57,889 nucleotides of DNA, taken from positions 1 to 57,889 of the forward strand of contig DASZBR010000014.1 in assembly GCA_035943935.1 (NCBI GenBank), in the 5' to 3' direction. This DNA is from DASZBR01 sp035943935. GTDB lineage: Bacteria > Pseudomonadota > Gammaproteobacteria > DASZBR01. This document shows positions 1 through 8,022 of this stretch, in pieces. Made by a program: the position numbers and the translations under genes. Position 1 is the stretch's first letter. The number at the start of each line of letters is the position of its first letter. Below the pieces are notes generated by a model. That model ran no database searches and was not told the DNA's origin. It was given only the letters and a program-made list of their open reading frames with translations.

Positions 1-75
1 GGCAAAGTACTTGTGTACTTTGCCAAACTAAAACTGGGTCTAATAGATATCAGAGAAGATAAAATTATTAGACCC
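1..75. repeat. Two inverted repeats (hairpins) at the window edge
   Basis: Positions 1-10 (GGCAAAGTAC) pair perfectly with 15-24 around a 4-nt loop, and 36-45 (GGGTCTAATA) pair perfectly with 66-75 around a 20-nt loop. Neither is followed by a clear T-tract, so neither is a textbook intrinsic terminator. They lie downstream of the minus-strand E1 beta gene and beside the IS-end-like repeat at 91-134, so they may belong to a degraded mobile element or to a gene outside the window. Confidence 0.6.
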
Positions 76-90
76 TAAACAGCTAAAAAG

Positions 91-134
91 TGTTACCGAT
101 GATCCCGGTTTAATCTGTTACCTATGATCCGGGT
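91..134. repeat. Imperfect direct repeat resembling an insertion-sequence end
   Basis: The 19-mer TGTTACCGATGATCCCGGT at 91-109 recurs as TGTTACCTATGATCCGGGT at 116-134, a 25-bp period. Tandem motifs of the form TGTTACC-TATG-CCGG are, from memory, typical of the ends of transposons of the IS481/ISNCY kind. No transposase is present inside the window, so this is either the end of an element lying to the left or a relic. The repeat itself is certain; its identity is inferred. Confidence 0.45.
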
Positions 135-164
135 CGTACAGAAGCGGGGGTGAGGGGAAATGTC

Positions 165-1160
165 TCAGAATATTTTCTTAACGCCTTTGATAATATCCTT
201 CACTTGCGGCATTGCATCATGCTCCATGCGAGCATAGGGCATGGTGATATCACAACCAGTGACTCTTTCGATGGGTGCTTTAAGACAGTAAAAATCTTCA
301 GCTAAAATTGCTGCAATTTCTGCGCCGACACCACAGGTGCGTGCCGCTTCGTGAATAATGACAGCTCTACCCGTTTTATGAACTGAATTTAATATAGTTT
401 CAGAATCGATGGGTTTAATAGAACAAAGATCTATGACTTCGCAGGAAATATTTTCTTTTTGTAATTGCGCAGCGGCTTCTAATGTTTCATACACCGTTGC
501 GCCCCAGGTAATTAAAGTAACATCATGCCCCTCTCGCAATACAAACGCTTTATCCAATAATAGGGCTTCGCCATTGTCAGGAACGTGTTGTTTAATTTTG
601 CGATAAATTCTTTTTGGCTCAAAAAATATAACCGGATCCGGATCTCTAATTGCCGCTAATAATAATCCATACGCTTTTGCGGGTGATGATGGAATGAGTA
701 CACGTAATCCGGGGATATGCGCAAAAAAAGTCTCGGGACTTTCTGAGTGGTGTTCTGGCGCGTGAATTCCACCACCATACGGTGCACGAAATACTATCGG
801 ACAGGTTAAACGTCCGCGTGTACGATTTCGCATACGCGCGGCATGACTGATAATTTGATCAAACGCAGGATACGTAAAGCCATCAAATTGAAATTCAGCA
901 ACGGGTTTTAATCCTTGCGTCGACATGCCTATACATAATCCCGCAATCATAGATTCAGCGAGCGGTGTGTCGAGTACTCGTTCATCACCGAATTTTTGTG
1001 ATAATCCAGCGGTTGCACGAAACACGCCACCGTTAGGGCCCACATCTTCGCCTAAAACAATGACGTCTTTGTCATGTGCCATTTCATAAAATAAAGCCTG
1101 ATTAACCGCTTCGACTAATGTAATTGGAGCAGAGGTAGAAGCAGAAGTAGAAGAGGTCAT
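165..1160 (-). CDS. 2-oxoacid dehydrogenase E1 component, beta subunit (branched-chain or pyruvate type)
   Basis: This 331-residue protein has the length and motifs of E1 beta chains of alpha2-beta2 pyruvate or branched-chain 2-oxoacid dehydrogenases: GEDVG near residue 37, DTPLAES near 64 and the HHSESPE stretch near 137 that lines the active site. With the alpha subunit it decarboxylates a 2-oxoacid using thiamine diphosphate and passes the acyl group to lipoyl-E2. Its ATG overlaps the alpha-subunit stop by 4 bp, so translation is coupled. The first 11 residues are a Ser/Thr/Ala-rich tail. The adjacent leucine dehydrogenase favours branched-chain 2-oxoacids as substrate. No E2 or E3 gene lies in the window. 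Confidence 0.92.
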   Translation of the reverse strand: MTSSTSASTSAPITLVEAVNQALFYEMAHDKDVIVLGEDVGPNGGVFRATAGLSQKFGDERVLDTPLAESMIAGLCIGMSTQGLKPVAEFQFDGFTYPAFDQIISHAARMRNRTRGRLTCPIVFRAPYGGGIHAPEHHSESPETFFAHIPGLRVLIPSSPAKAYGLLLAAIRDPDPVIFFEPKRIYRKIKQHVPDNGEALLLDKAFVLREGHDVTLITWGATVYETLEAAAQLQKENISCEVIDLCSIKPIDSETILNSVHKTGRAVIIHEAARTCGVGAEIAAILAEDFYCLKAPIERVTGCDITMPYARMEHDAMPQVKDIIKGVKKIF

Positions 1161-2221
1161 AAAAATTTATCTCGTTGTGCTATTAAAGATTTTGGCATAT
1201 TTCCATAATGAAAATTAAACATATTTGCCAAAGGCTCAGGAGGTGTATTTAAATAATTCGCTACCGCTTTTTCAATTTTTTCAGAACAGGCGGCTTGCCA
1301 TTCTTTCTCTTCTGATTCTGACCAGTGTTTGTTTTCAAATAAATAATTTCGTAATCTCACCACAGGTTCTTCTTGCCAAGATTTTCCTACAATATCTTTA
1401 TCGCGGTATCGAGACGCATCATCAGCAGTCGTATGATCACTTAATCTATAAGTAATAGCCTCAATGACAGTAGGACCTTTTCCACTGCGTGCTTTTTCAA
1501 GTGCAATCGAAACTCTGTCTTGTACTGCAATGACATCATTGCCATCGACTTGTTCAGATTCAATACCCGCTGCTATTCCCTTTTGGGCTAAAGTTTTCGC
1601 TGCAGTTTGTTTTTCTCTAGGAACAGAAATGGCCCACTGATTATTTTCGATAATAAAAACAACCGGCAAATTCCATGCGCCAGCCACATTCATGGCTTCA
1701 TAGACATCGCCTTGTGATGTCGCGCCATCTCCGCACGTGACAAGAACCGCGCGTTTTTGGTGGCGTAATTTGAAAGCCGTTGCAACGCCGACTGCATGTA
1801 AATATTGCGAGCCAATGGGTACGCACATAGGAAAATCTTGTTTGGCGGATTCTGCTTTAAAATTATTGCCTGCTTCACTGCCGCCCCAATATAAAAAAAT
1901 CTCTTCCATGGTAACACCACGTAAAAATTGCGTGCCATAGCCGCGATAAAACGTTAAGAAAACATCAGTAGGGTGTAATGCTTTGCCTATACCGGTAGGA
2001 ATTGCTTCCTGTCCGAGAGAAGAGGCATACGTGCCTAATTTTCCCGTACGTTGCAATGCGATAGATTTAGTATCAAATGTTCTGGTCAACACCATATGTT
2101 TATATAAGTCTTTTAAATAATTAAAATCTTCAGCGAATTTGGGAAGCGGGGCAACGACTTTACTTTCGGCGTTTAAATATTGGTAATATGGAATAGAAAA
2201 CGTTGCGACGGTTTTACTCAT
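1157..2221 (-). CDS. 2-oxoacid dehydrogenase E1 component, alpha subunit (branched-chain or pyruvate type)
   Basis: This 354-residue protein is the thiamine-diphosphate-binding subunit of an alpha2-beta2 E1. The cofactor motif is visible as GDGATSQGD at residues 164-172 followed by NN at 193-194, and a YRLSDHTTADD segment near 260 corresponds to the mobile loop that carries phospho-serines in mitochondrial homologues. It starts 8 bp inside the end of the leucine dehydrogenase gene and overlaps the E1 beta start by 4 bp, so the three genes form one operon. The pairing points to oxidative decarboxylation of transaminated or deaminated branched-chain amino acids. Specificity for pyruvate cannot be excluded from sequence. 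Confidence 0.92.
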   Translation of the reverse strand: MSKTVATFSIPYYQYLNAESKVVAPLPKFAEDFNYLKDLYKHMVLTRTFDTKSIALQRTGKLGTYASSLGQEAIPTGIGKALHPTDVFLTFYRGYGTQFLRGVTMEEIFLYWGGSEAGNNFKAESAKQDFPMCVPIGSQYLHAVGVATAFKLRHQKRAVLVTCGDGATSQGDVYEAMNVAGAWNLPVVFIIENNQWAISVPREKQTAAKTLAQKGIAAGIESEQVDGNDVIAVQDRVSIALEKARSGKGPTVIEAITYRLSDHTTADDASRYRDKDIVGKSWQEEPVVRLRNYLFENKHWSESEEKEWQAACSEKIEKAVANYLNTPPEPLANMFNFHYGNMPKSLIAQRDKFL

Positions 2222-3254
2222 TTTCTAAAATCTCCATCGCTAATTCATCCGCGATATCGCTAGTGGATTTATGCGTTTTTGATGAGCGCTCAAAAATTGT
2301 TGTGAGCGTATCGTAAATGCCATCAACTTTTTTCAGTAATTTTTCTTCGGAGTCGCCATAATATTTCGCGCTGGCTTGAATGACACCACCTGCATTCGCC
2401 ACATAATCCGGTGCATACAAAATACCGAGACGGTGTAATAAATGTCCGTCACTGTTTGCTGCTAATTGATTATTCGCAGAGCCGACGATAATCGGCGATT
2501 GAATTTTCGAAATGGTCTGATGATTTAATATTGCACCCAATGCACAAGGTGCAAAAACATCGGCTTTTACAGTGTGAATTGTTTTTGGAGAGACAATCTC
2601 TGCGCCGAATTCTTGTGCGCATCGCAAGGTGGATTCGTCATTGACATCGGATACAGTGAGTGTTGCGCCTAATTCATGACAGGATTTTGCTAAAAGATAA
2701 CCCACCTGGCCGACACCTTGGATAGTAATATGCAATCCCTTCAGTGAATCTTTGCCTAATTTAAATTTAACGGCGGCTTCAATTCCGCGTAATACTCCGT
2801 GTGCAGTATAAATTGCAGGATTGCCAATCTTAGAAGTACTGGTGACAAATTTCGTATATTTAGAAATAAGATCCATTTCTTCGACAGTCGTTCCACTGTC
2901 AGCAGCGGTGATGTAAATTCCGCCTAATTCGTTGATGAATTTTGCATAGGCTTCAAAATATCTTTCTTTGTTGCGTACTTTTGCGGGCCGAATGATCACC
3001 GCTTTTCCGCCGCCGTGAGGAAGATGACTGATGGCTGATTTAAATGTCATGCCACGGGCTAATCGTAATGCATCATAAATAGCATCACCCGTATTATCAT
3101 AATGACGCCATCGACAACCACCCAACGCAGGACCGCGCTTTAAATTATGAATGGCAATAATGGCAAATAATTGTGTTTCGTGGTCAATCTTAAAATGCAG
3201 TTCGCCAAAACCGAGTTTCTCTGCATGTTTAAAAATATCTCGACGGTGTGGCAT
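2214..3254 (-). CDS. ldh: Leucine (Glu/Leu/Phe/Val-type) dehydrogenase
   Basis: This 346-residue NAD-dependent amino acid dehydrogenase reversibly deaminates leucine, valine or isoleucine to the 2-oxoacid. The family lysine lies in HGGGKAVI, an AADSGTT segment follows, and a Rossmann GVGQVG motif begins the dinucleotide domain. The ATG at 3254 was chosen because AAAGGA lies 8-10 bases upstream; an in-frame start at 3299 would add 15 residues unlike the family. It is the first gene of a three-gene operon with E1 alpha and E1 beta, giving two consecutive steps of branched-chain amino acid breakdown. The divergent gene starts 82 bp away, so both promoters share this short interval. Confidence 0.9.
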   Translation of the reverse strand: MPHRRDIFKHAEKLGFGELHFKIDHETQLFAIIAIHNLKRGPALGGCRWRHYDNTGDAIYDALRLARGMTFKSAISHLPHGGGKAVIIRPAKVRNKERYFEAYAKFINELGGIYITAADSGTTVEEMDLISKYTKFVTSTSKIGNPAIYTAHGVLRGIEAAVKFKLGKDSLKGLHITIQGVGQVGYLLAKSCHELGATLTVSDVNDESTLRCAQEFGAEIVSPKTIHTVKADVFAPCALGAILNHQTISKIQSPIIVGSANNQLAANSDGHLLHRLGILYAPDYVANAGGVIQASAKYYGDSEEKLLKKVDGIYDTLTTIFERSSKTHKSTSDIADELAMEILENE

Positions 3255-3336
3255 AATGTTTTGTCCTTTAGATGCCCAAAAGAAGCCGAAGGATAGCATG
3301 TTGCCAAATGATGGGAAATCGACAGGAGAGAATGTG

Positions 3337-4041
3337 ATGCGTAAAGGCTTATTGGTAGGTTTGTTATGGACAGTTCCCGTTTTAAGTTATGCCGTCGTCA
3401 TGTCACCCGAGCAACCAGACGCTATCCGACCGGTTATCAATCAAGTCAATTATCAAACCAGCGTTGAAGGCTGGGTGGCTTCTCAAACTGCAGAAGTCGT
3501 TGTCAATGTCAGCGCGAGTTTGACTGAAGATCAATTAGCTAAAGCGCACACCGATATTCTGGATAAATTAAATGGCATCGCCAAAGCGGATTGGCATATT
3601 ACGCAATTTAATCGCACGCCCAGTCAATCAGGGTTGGAGCAACTCCAGGTGGAGGCGACCGCGCGTTTACCTGAGTCTGATTTGATCAATGTTCGAAGCA
3701 CAGCAAAAAAAATCAGCAAAGAAGGTCAGACATTTACAGTAGGGGATATTAATTTCGAACCTACACTGGCAGATACGATTGCAGAACGTGAAACCTTGCG
3801 TGAAGAAATTTATCAACAAATTCAAAAAGAGTTAACGACACTGAATAAAATTTATCCCAATCAACGATATGTTGTTCATCAAATTAATTTTAGAGAAGAC
3901 ATGATGTCACCTCAACCTGTGATGCGAGCCATGGTCGTAACCGCCGCAGGATCTAATGGGGGAGGCGAATCTGCACCAGTGAATGTTCAAAATAAACTCG
4001 TGATGACAGCTAATGTCTCATTGGCGTCAGTCAATCAATAA
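3337..4041 (+). CDS. Secreted protein, possibly SIMPL/DUF541-like
   Basis: This 234-residue product begins with a clear Sec signal peptide (MRKGLL, a hydrophobic core, then SYA around residue 18). The ATG at 3337 follows GGAGAG at 3325-3330; GTG at 3334 directly before it is possible, and an ATG at 3151 would place an unlikely 62-residue leader antisense to ldh. The mature part alternates beta-strand-like segments and an amphipathic helix (residues about 60-80 and 150-185), which recalls periplasmic SIMPL-domain proteins. I do not recognise it firmly. It is divergent from the leucine dehydrogenase operon and precedes an MFS transporter gene. Confidence 0.7.
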   Translation: MRKGLLVGLLWTVPVLSYAVVMSPEQPDAIRPVINQVNYQTSVEGWVASQTAEVVVNVSASLTEDQLAKAHTDILDKLNGIAKADWHITQFNRTPSQSGLEQLQVEATARLPESDLINVRSTAKKISKEGQTFTVGDINFEPTLADTIAERETLREEIYQQIQKELTTLNKIYPNQRYVVHQINFREDMMSPQPVMRAMVVTAAGSNGGGESAPVNVQNKLVMTANVSLASVNQ

Positions 4042-4122
4042 GGGCTTCATCAAAAATAGACTTGTCAACGCCCTGAAAATATCATTATGATGCTTCCTTC
4101 GTCCTACAGAAGGGGAAGATCT

Positions 4123-5415
4123 GTGATATACAAAAATTCTACGATGAACGCAGTCCCACGATACTTACCTTACTTAATCTGTATTCTCGCTTCGATGTTT
4201 TATTTGTATGAGTTTGTGCTTCAAGTTTCTCCCAGTGTGATGACGACACAGTTAATGCACGACTTTGGTATTGGTGCAGCAGGCGTCAGTGTTATTTCTG
4301 CTTTTTATTATTACTCTTACACGCCCATGCAGTTAGCGGCGGGATTATTGTATGACCGTTTTGGGCCTCGCCGTGTATTAACCGCAGCGATTTTAGTGTG
4401 CGCGTCTGGCGCCTTTTTCTTTTGTACGACACACAATGTGGCCATGGCATCCGCGGGACGTTTTTTAATGGGGATGGGTTCAGCCTTTTCATTTATTGGT
4501 GCGCTGATGTTAGTGTCGCGTTGGTTTCCACCATACTATTTCGCTCTTATTGCAGGCATCGTGCAGTTAATGAGTTCAATAGGCGCAATTTGCGGACAAA
4601 TTCCGATAGCAGCAGCAGTAGAAGATTTTGGTTGGAGAGCAACATTACGATGGGTGGCCATTTTTGGGGTGGGGTTAGCCATTCTAATGTCGCTTGTGGT
4701 CAAAGATCATCCGCCCGGCGCAGTGATTACTCCGCCACGCCATCAAAATGGCGAATTAGCGCGTTTAAAAACCGTATTAGGGAAATCGCAGACGTGGTTT
4801 ACGGCAATCTATGCATTTTCGTCATGGGGCCCCATCGTTTTATTTGGCGCACTGTGGGGCATTCCCTATTTAGCGACAAAATATGATGTTTCGACAACGC
4901 AGGCGTCTGCAGCTTGCGCGATGATTTGGTTAGGCATTGGTTTTGGTAGTCCGATTTTTGGATGGTTATCCGACTTTTTTCAAAATCGTCGTTCTCTGTT
5001 AATTACCTGCAGCATATTTACACTTGTGTCGGGTATTTTGGTTTTATATGTTCCCCATATTTCTTATAAGATGATGTATGTGGTGCTATTTATGTTTGGC
5101 TTGGCGGCATCAGGTCAGGCGTTATCTTTTGCAGTAGTGAAGGACAATAACTCAAACCATGTCACGGGAACGGCGATTGGGTTCAATAATTTAGCGGTAG
5201 TATTAGGTGGCGCGATTTTTCAACCATTGGCAGGCGTTATTTTACATAAGCATTGGCATGGCGGTTATTTTCATGGCGTGCCTGTTTATCATTTGAGTGA
5301 TTATGTTGCTGCGATGTCCTTGATTCCGTTTTGCGGAATTTTAGGCCTTATTATGAGTATTTTCTTTATTAAAGAAACGCATTGTCGACGATGTACACAG
5401 GATGATCACGCATGA
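4123..5415 (+). CDS. Major facilitator superfamily transporter
   Basis: About 430 residues with twelve predicted membrane spans. The MFS loop 2-3 signature appears as YDRFGPRR, with a weaker loop 8-9 counterpart (WLSDFFQNRR). GTG at 4123 is preferred because AGGGGAAG lies at 4111-4118; alternative in-frame starts are ATG at 4087 and at 4144. The stop overlaps the start of the citrate synthase-like gene by 4 bp (ATGA), so they are cotranscribed, which suggests but does not prove an organic-acid substrate. Legionellales encode many MFS importers of amino acids and metabolites, and the substrate cannot be read from this sequence. Confidence 0.88.
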   Translation: MIYKNSTMNAVPRYLPYLICILASMFYLYEFVLQVSPSVMTTQLMHDFGIGAAGVSVISAFYYYSYTPMQLAAGLLYDRFGPRRVLTAAILVCASGAFFFCTTHNVAMASAGRFLMGMGSAFSFIGALMLVSRWFPPYYFALIAGIVQLMSSIGAICGQIPIAAAVEDFGWRATLRWVAIFGVGLAILMSLVVKDHPPGAVITPPRHQNGELARLKTVLGKSQTWFTAIYAFSSWGPIVLFGALWGIPYLATKYDVSTTQASAACAMIWLGIGFGSPIFGWLSDFFQNRRSLLITCSIFTLVSGILVLYVPHISYKMMYVVLFMFGLAASGQALSFAVVKDNNSNHVTGTAIGFNNLAVVLGGAIFQPLAGVILHKHWHGGYFHGVPVYHLSDYVAAMSLIPFCGILGLIMSIFFIKETHCRRCTQDDHA

Positions 5416-6488
5416 AAGAAACTCAAGGATTGGCAGGTGTTACCGCAGGAGATACCGCAATATCAACCGTTGGAAAATCTGGAGTAGGATTAACCTACCG
5501 CGGTTATGATATTCATGATTTAGCTAATCATGCGTGTTTTGAAGCCGTGGCGTATTTATTAATTTATGGCGAACTACCCGACAGTGGATTACTGAAGAAT
5601 TATCAAGAAAAATTAGCTAAATTAAGATCACTACCTGAAAAAGTACTTGCGTGTTTATATGCTATTCCTGAAACCGCGAATCCGATGGATGTCTTAAGAA
5701 CCGGCTTTTCTTTGTTAGGCACGCTCGAGCCTGAAAATGCGGATAGTTTTGATAAAATTGTTGCGGTTACGCCGCTTATATTATTAGCCTGGCTTAAAAA
5801 ACAAGAAATTAAACTTACGGAAAAAAGCACTGCGGTTTATTTTCTGAAAGGGTTACACGGAACAAGTCCGGATCCGTTTTATTCCCGCGCACTCGATATT
5901 TCTCTTATATTATATGCAGAGCATGAATTTAATGCATCGACGTTTGCGGCGCGTGTGACAGCTTCAACACTCAGTGATGTCTATTCTTGTATGACGACGG
6001 GTATTGGGACTTTGCGTGGTGTTTTACATGGCGGTGCAAATGAAGAAGCCATGAAGTTAATTCAATCTTTTTCTGATCCACAAATCGCAGAGCAGGGTGT
6101 CAAAAAGATGTTATCAGAAAAAAAATTAATTATGGGTTTTGGCCATAGAGTTTATACCAAAGAAGATCCACGTTCGGCAGTCGTAAAAGAATTAGCAAAA
6201 AAATTATCCGAAAAAACACATCAGCAAAATTTATATCATATCGCTGAGAAGATAGAAGAAGTTATGTGGGAACAGAAAAAATTATTTCCGAATTTAGATT
6301 TTTATTCTGCGTTGGTTTATCACTTTATGGGTATTCCGACGGATTTATTTACGCCATTGTTTGTGATGTCACGTGTAACAGGGTGGTTGGCGCATGTGAG
6401 AGAGCAGCGTGCGAATAACAAATTAATTCGGCCATTGGCAAATTATATTGGGCCACAGCCGCGAGCGTATCCGCTACAAACGAGTTAA
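5412..6488 (+). CDS. Citrate synthase / 2-methylcitrate synthase (PrpC-like)
   Basis: This 358-residue enzyme condenses oxaloacetate with acetyl-CoA or propionyl-CoA. The three catalytic residues of the family are visible: His206 in LHGGANEEAM, His245 in GFGHRVY and Asp296 in NLDFYSA. An RPLANYIGP segment near the C terminus binds substrate carboxylates. The short length fits 2-methylcitrate synthases better than the roughly 430-residue GltA type. That would match propionyl-CoA arising from valine or isoleucine breakdown, whose genes surround it, but no prpB or prpD is present. It overlaps the upstream MFS gene by 4 bp and converges with icmQ, the two stop regions overlapping by 15 bp. Confidence 0.88.
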   Translation: MKETQGLAGVTAGDTAISTVGKSGVGLTYRGYDIHDLANHACFEAVAYLLIYGELPDSGLLKNYQEKLAKLRSLPEKVLACLYAIPETANPMDVLRTGFSLLGTLEPENADSFDKIVAVTPLILLAWLKKQEIKLTEKSTAVYFLKGLHGTSPDPFYSRALDISLILYAEHEFNASTFAARVTASTLSDVYSCMTTGIGTLRGVLHGGANEEAMKLIQSFSDPQIAEQGVKKMLSEKKLIMGFGHRVYTKEDPRSAVVKELAKKLSEKTHQQNLYHIAEKIEEVMWEQKKLFPNLDFYSALVYHFMGIPTDLFTPLFVMSRVTGWLAHVREQRANNKLIRPLANYIGPQPRAYPLQTS

Positions 6489-7049
6489 TGCGCCATTTTT
6501 ATACGCATATTCGCCCGTTAAATGAATTAATTTTGTAATATTTTCCAATTTTAGGGTATTGTCTTTCAGACGAATTAATTCATGTCCAAAACGATCGACA
6601 GACGCTTTTTCACGAAACGTAGGTTTTAATATATCCATCTCAGCAATGTAAGCAACTATATAGCCATCATTGATGGGATTTTCTTTTGTCGCAATAATGT
6701 CTTTAATATCTTTTTCGCGTTTATAAATAGGACGACCAACCACTTGTTTGGGAAGACTGGTTAAAACAGATTCCCAACGTTTGATGTTTGCACCTTCTGC
6801 ACAATAAACCGCAATGAAGGTTTCCACTAAACCACTTCTTTGTTTGACGTAGTCGATCATTTCGGCGGCGGTGGGTTGTTTGTCATCTTCTAGGTTTAAT
6901 TCTTTTTTAAGTTTTTCGCTGAGATCACGGAGTTTTTTTCCGGCGGCTTGGAAAAACAGTCCTCCTTCCCAATGGCCTTTAGCAATGGCTTCATCGAGCG
7001 CACGAAGCAATTCCAGATTATGTTCAGTGTCTTTATCTGTGTTTTTCAG
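6474..7049 (-). CDS. icmQ: Dot/Icm type IVB secretion protein IcmQ (apparent CTG start)
   Basis: IcmQ is a cytoplasmic Dot/Icm component that binds NAD and membranes and is held in check by IcmR or its substitutes. The C-terminal half carries features I recall from Legionella IcmQ: a WESVLTSLPKQVV stretch, GRPIY, TKEN and a final LIHLTGEYAY. ATG/GTG/TTG starts give at most 178 residues (TTG at 7010), but the frame stays open upstream. A CTG at 7049, nine bases after AGGA (7062-7059), gives MKNTDKD... and exactly 191 residues, the length I recall for Legionella IcmQ, with an N terminus that aligns. The SD overlaps the stop of the preceding gene. It ends the operon; icmP and icmO are not next to it. 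Confidence 0.85.
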   Translation of the reverse strand: MKNTDKDTEHNLELLRALDEAIAKGHWEGGLFFQAAGKKLRDLSEKLKKELNLEDDKQPTAAEMIDYVKQRSGLVETFIAVYCAEGANIKRWESVLTSLPKQVVGRPIYKREKDIKDIIATKENPINDGYIVAYIAEMDILKPTFREKASVDRFGHELIRLKDNTLKLENITKLIHLTGEYAYKNGALTRL

Positions 7050-7060
7050 GGGAGTCGTTC

Positions 7061-7336
7061 CTATTTGTCGCTGTCGTCTTTATCTCTATCATCCGGTGTA
7101 CTGCTGCCACCTCTTCTCATGCCTACGCTTAACGACTGGGTTTGTGTCGCTTGTGCTGCCAATGAAGCTCCTGCGGTATTAAATTCTTGAACGATAGCAA
7201 GGTTAGACTGAGCCTGAGCTCTTCCTGTGGCAGTACCATTTAAATTGTCAGCCAATGCCTTTAGCGTCTTTTCCAAGGGACCTGTAACCCCTTCGATTTC
7301 ATGCCAAACTTCGGCTGTTGATTTTTTGAATGCCAT
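7061..7336 (-). CDS. Small protein in the icmR position, candidate functional homologue of IcmR (FIR)
   Basis: This 91-residue protein lies between icmS and icmQ, where Legionella pneumophila has icmR and other Legionellales have unrelated FIR genes that chaperone IcmQ. It shows no sequence resemblance I can recognise to IcmR. It is predicted to be mostly helical (residues about 8-70) and ends in a polar, acidic tail (DDRDKDDSDK). ATG at 7336 is chosen; a GTG at 7345 is also in frame. Its stop codon overlaps the Shine-Dalgarno of icmQ, implying coupled translation. Function is inferred from position only. Confidence 0.7.
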   Translation of the reverse strand: MAFKKSTAEVWHEIEGVTGPLEKTLKALADNLNGTATGRAQAQSNLAIVQEFNTAGASLAAQATQTQSLSVGMRRGGSSTPDDRDKDDSDK

Positions 7337-7390
7337 ACGTACCACCCCTCATCATTATGCACCGCATACTATGACTATAGACTATAAACA

Positions 7391-7732
7391 CTAATCATAC
7401 ATGAGTTCATCTAACGGCGTCACGGGCTTATTAGGGCTTGCATTGATAAGTTCGGCGATAACATCCGCAATACAGACGTATCGCAGGCTATTTGGGGTGA
7501 CATCATCAAATACGACTTTTACCCCTAATGTGGTCTTTTCAGCTTCCTCAAAGGAGATTCCTATCCCATACCCCAGGCAAAGAGAGCAGAGCTGGTCTGC
7601 CCGACGAGAGATAGCGGGTAAAAGGCCGGTATCAGAGAGGGCGTCTTCAATACTGATAGCTTTATCGTTAAAGGTGAATTTTGCACCCAGGGTTTTCGCA
7701 ATTTGATGAATTTGCTTAATCAGCTCGGCCAT
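7391..7732 (-). CDS. icmS: Dot/Icm type IVB secretion chaperone IcmS
   Basis: This 113-residue acidic protein matches IcmS, the small chaperone that pairs with IcmW to deliver a subset of effectors to the Dot/Icm coupling complex. Diagnostic segments are ETGLLPAI-like (DTGLLPAI), RADQLCSLCLGYG, VVFDDVTPN and the C-terminal TPLDELMYD. ATG at 7732 was chosen because it gives the usual 113-114 residues and overlaps the icmT stop as TAATG, with GGAA upstream; an in-frame start at 7792 would add 20 residues inside icmT. It is translated in tandem with icmT. Confidence 0.95.
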   Translation of the reverse strand: MAELIKQIHQIAKTLGAKFTFNDKAISIEDALSDTGLLPAISRRADQLCSLCLGYGIGISFEEAEKTTLGVKVVFDDVTPNSLRYVCIADVIAELINASPNKPVTPLDELMYD

Positions 7733-8007
7733 TAGAGTTTCCACCATGGTTGAGCGGATTTGTGCGGACCCGCCATCGTGTTTCTGAGCCATCGACCAAA
7801 GACGGGGACCGTAAAACCGTATTTTTCAAGCAAGGCAAAAAATATCATCGTGACAATAGCGAAAATAAACGTCCACAATTTCATATGCATGAGAAAAAGT
7901 AACAGTGGAAATGCAGCACGCGCATCTACAAAGAAAAAACGTGCCGCACGTGCGGAATCGCGCCAATGGGTATTCGGATCAATATCCTGAATCGTTACGA
8001 TCGCCAT
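7732..8007 (-). CDS. icmT: Dot/Icm type IVB secretion membrane protein IcmT
   Basis: This 91-residue inner-membrane protein is recognisable from NTHWRDSARAARFFFVDARA followed by AAFPLLLFL, a hydrophobic span, KYGFTVPVFGRWLR and AGPHKSAQPWW, all conserved in IcmT. Legionella IcmT is required for effector export and, through its C terminus, for egress. A strong AGGAGG lies before the ATG at 8007. The start is only 15 bp after the stop of the uridine phosphorylase-like gene, so no separate terminator or obvious promoter fits, and the Dot/Icm genes seem to be read through from the nucleoside-salvage genes. Confidence 0.95.
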   Translation of the reverse strand: MAIVTIQDIDPNTHWRDSARAARFFFVDARAAFPLLLFLMHMKLWTFIFAIVTMIFFALLEKYGFTVPVFGRWLRNTMAGPHKSAQPWWKL

Positions 8008-8022
8008 GAAAATGCCTCCTGC

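Noticed and set aside
4398..4886. 162-codon second frame inside the MFS gene
   Set aside because: Arg/Ser-rich translation with no family features; the overlapping frame has twelve spans and the MFS loop signature.
6474..7010. Hypothetical protein of 178 residues starting at TTG
   Set aside because: The content is IcmQ, and the frame continues upstream with an N terminus that aligns with IcmQ, so the shorter form was replaced by the CTG-start version.
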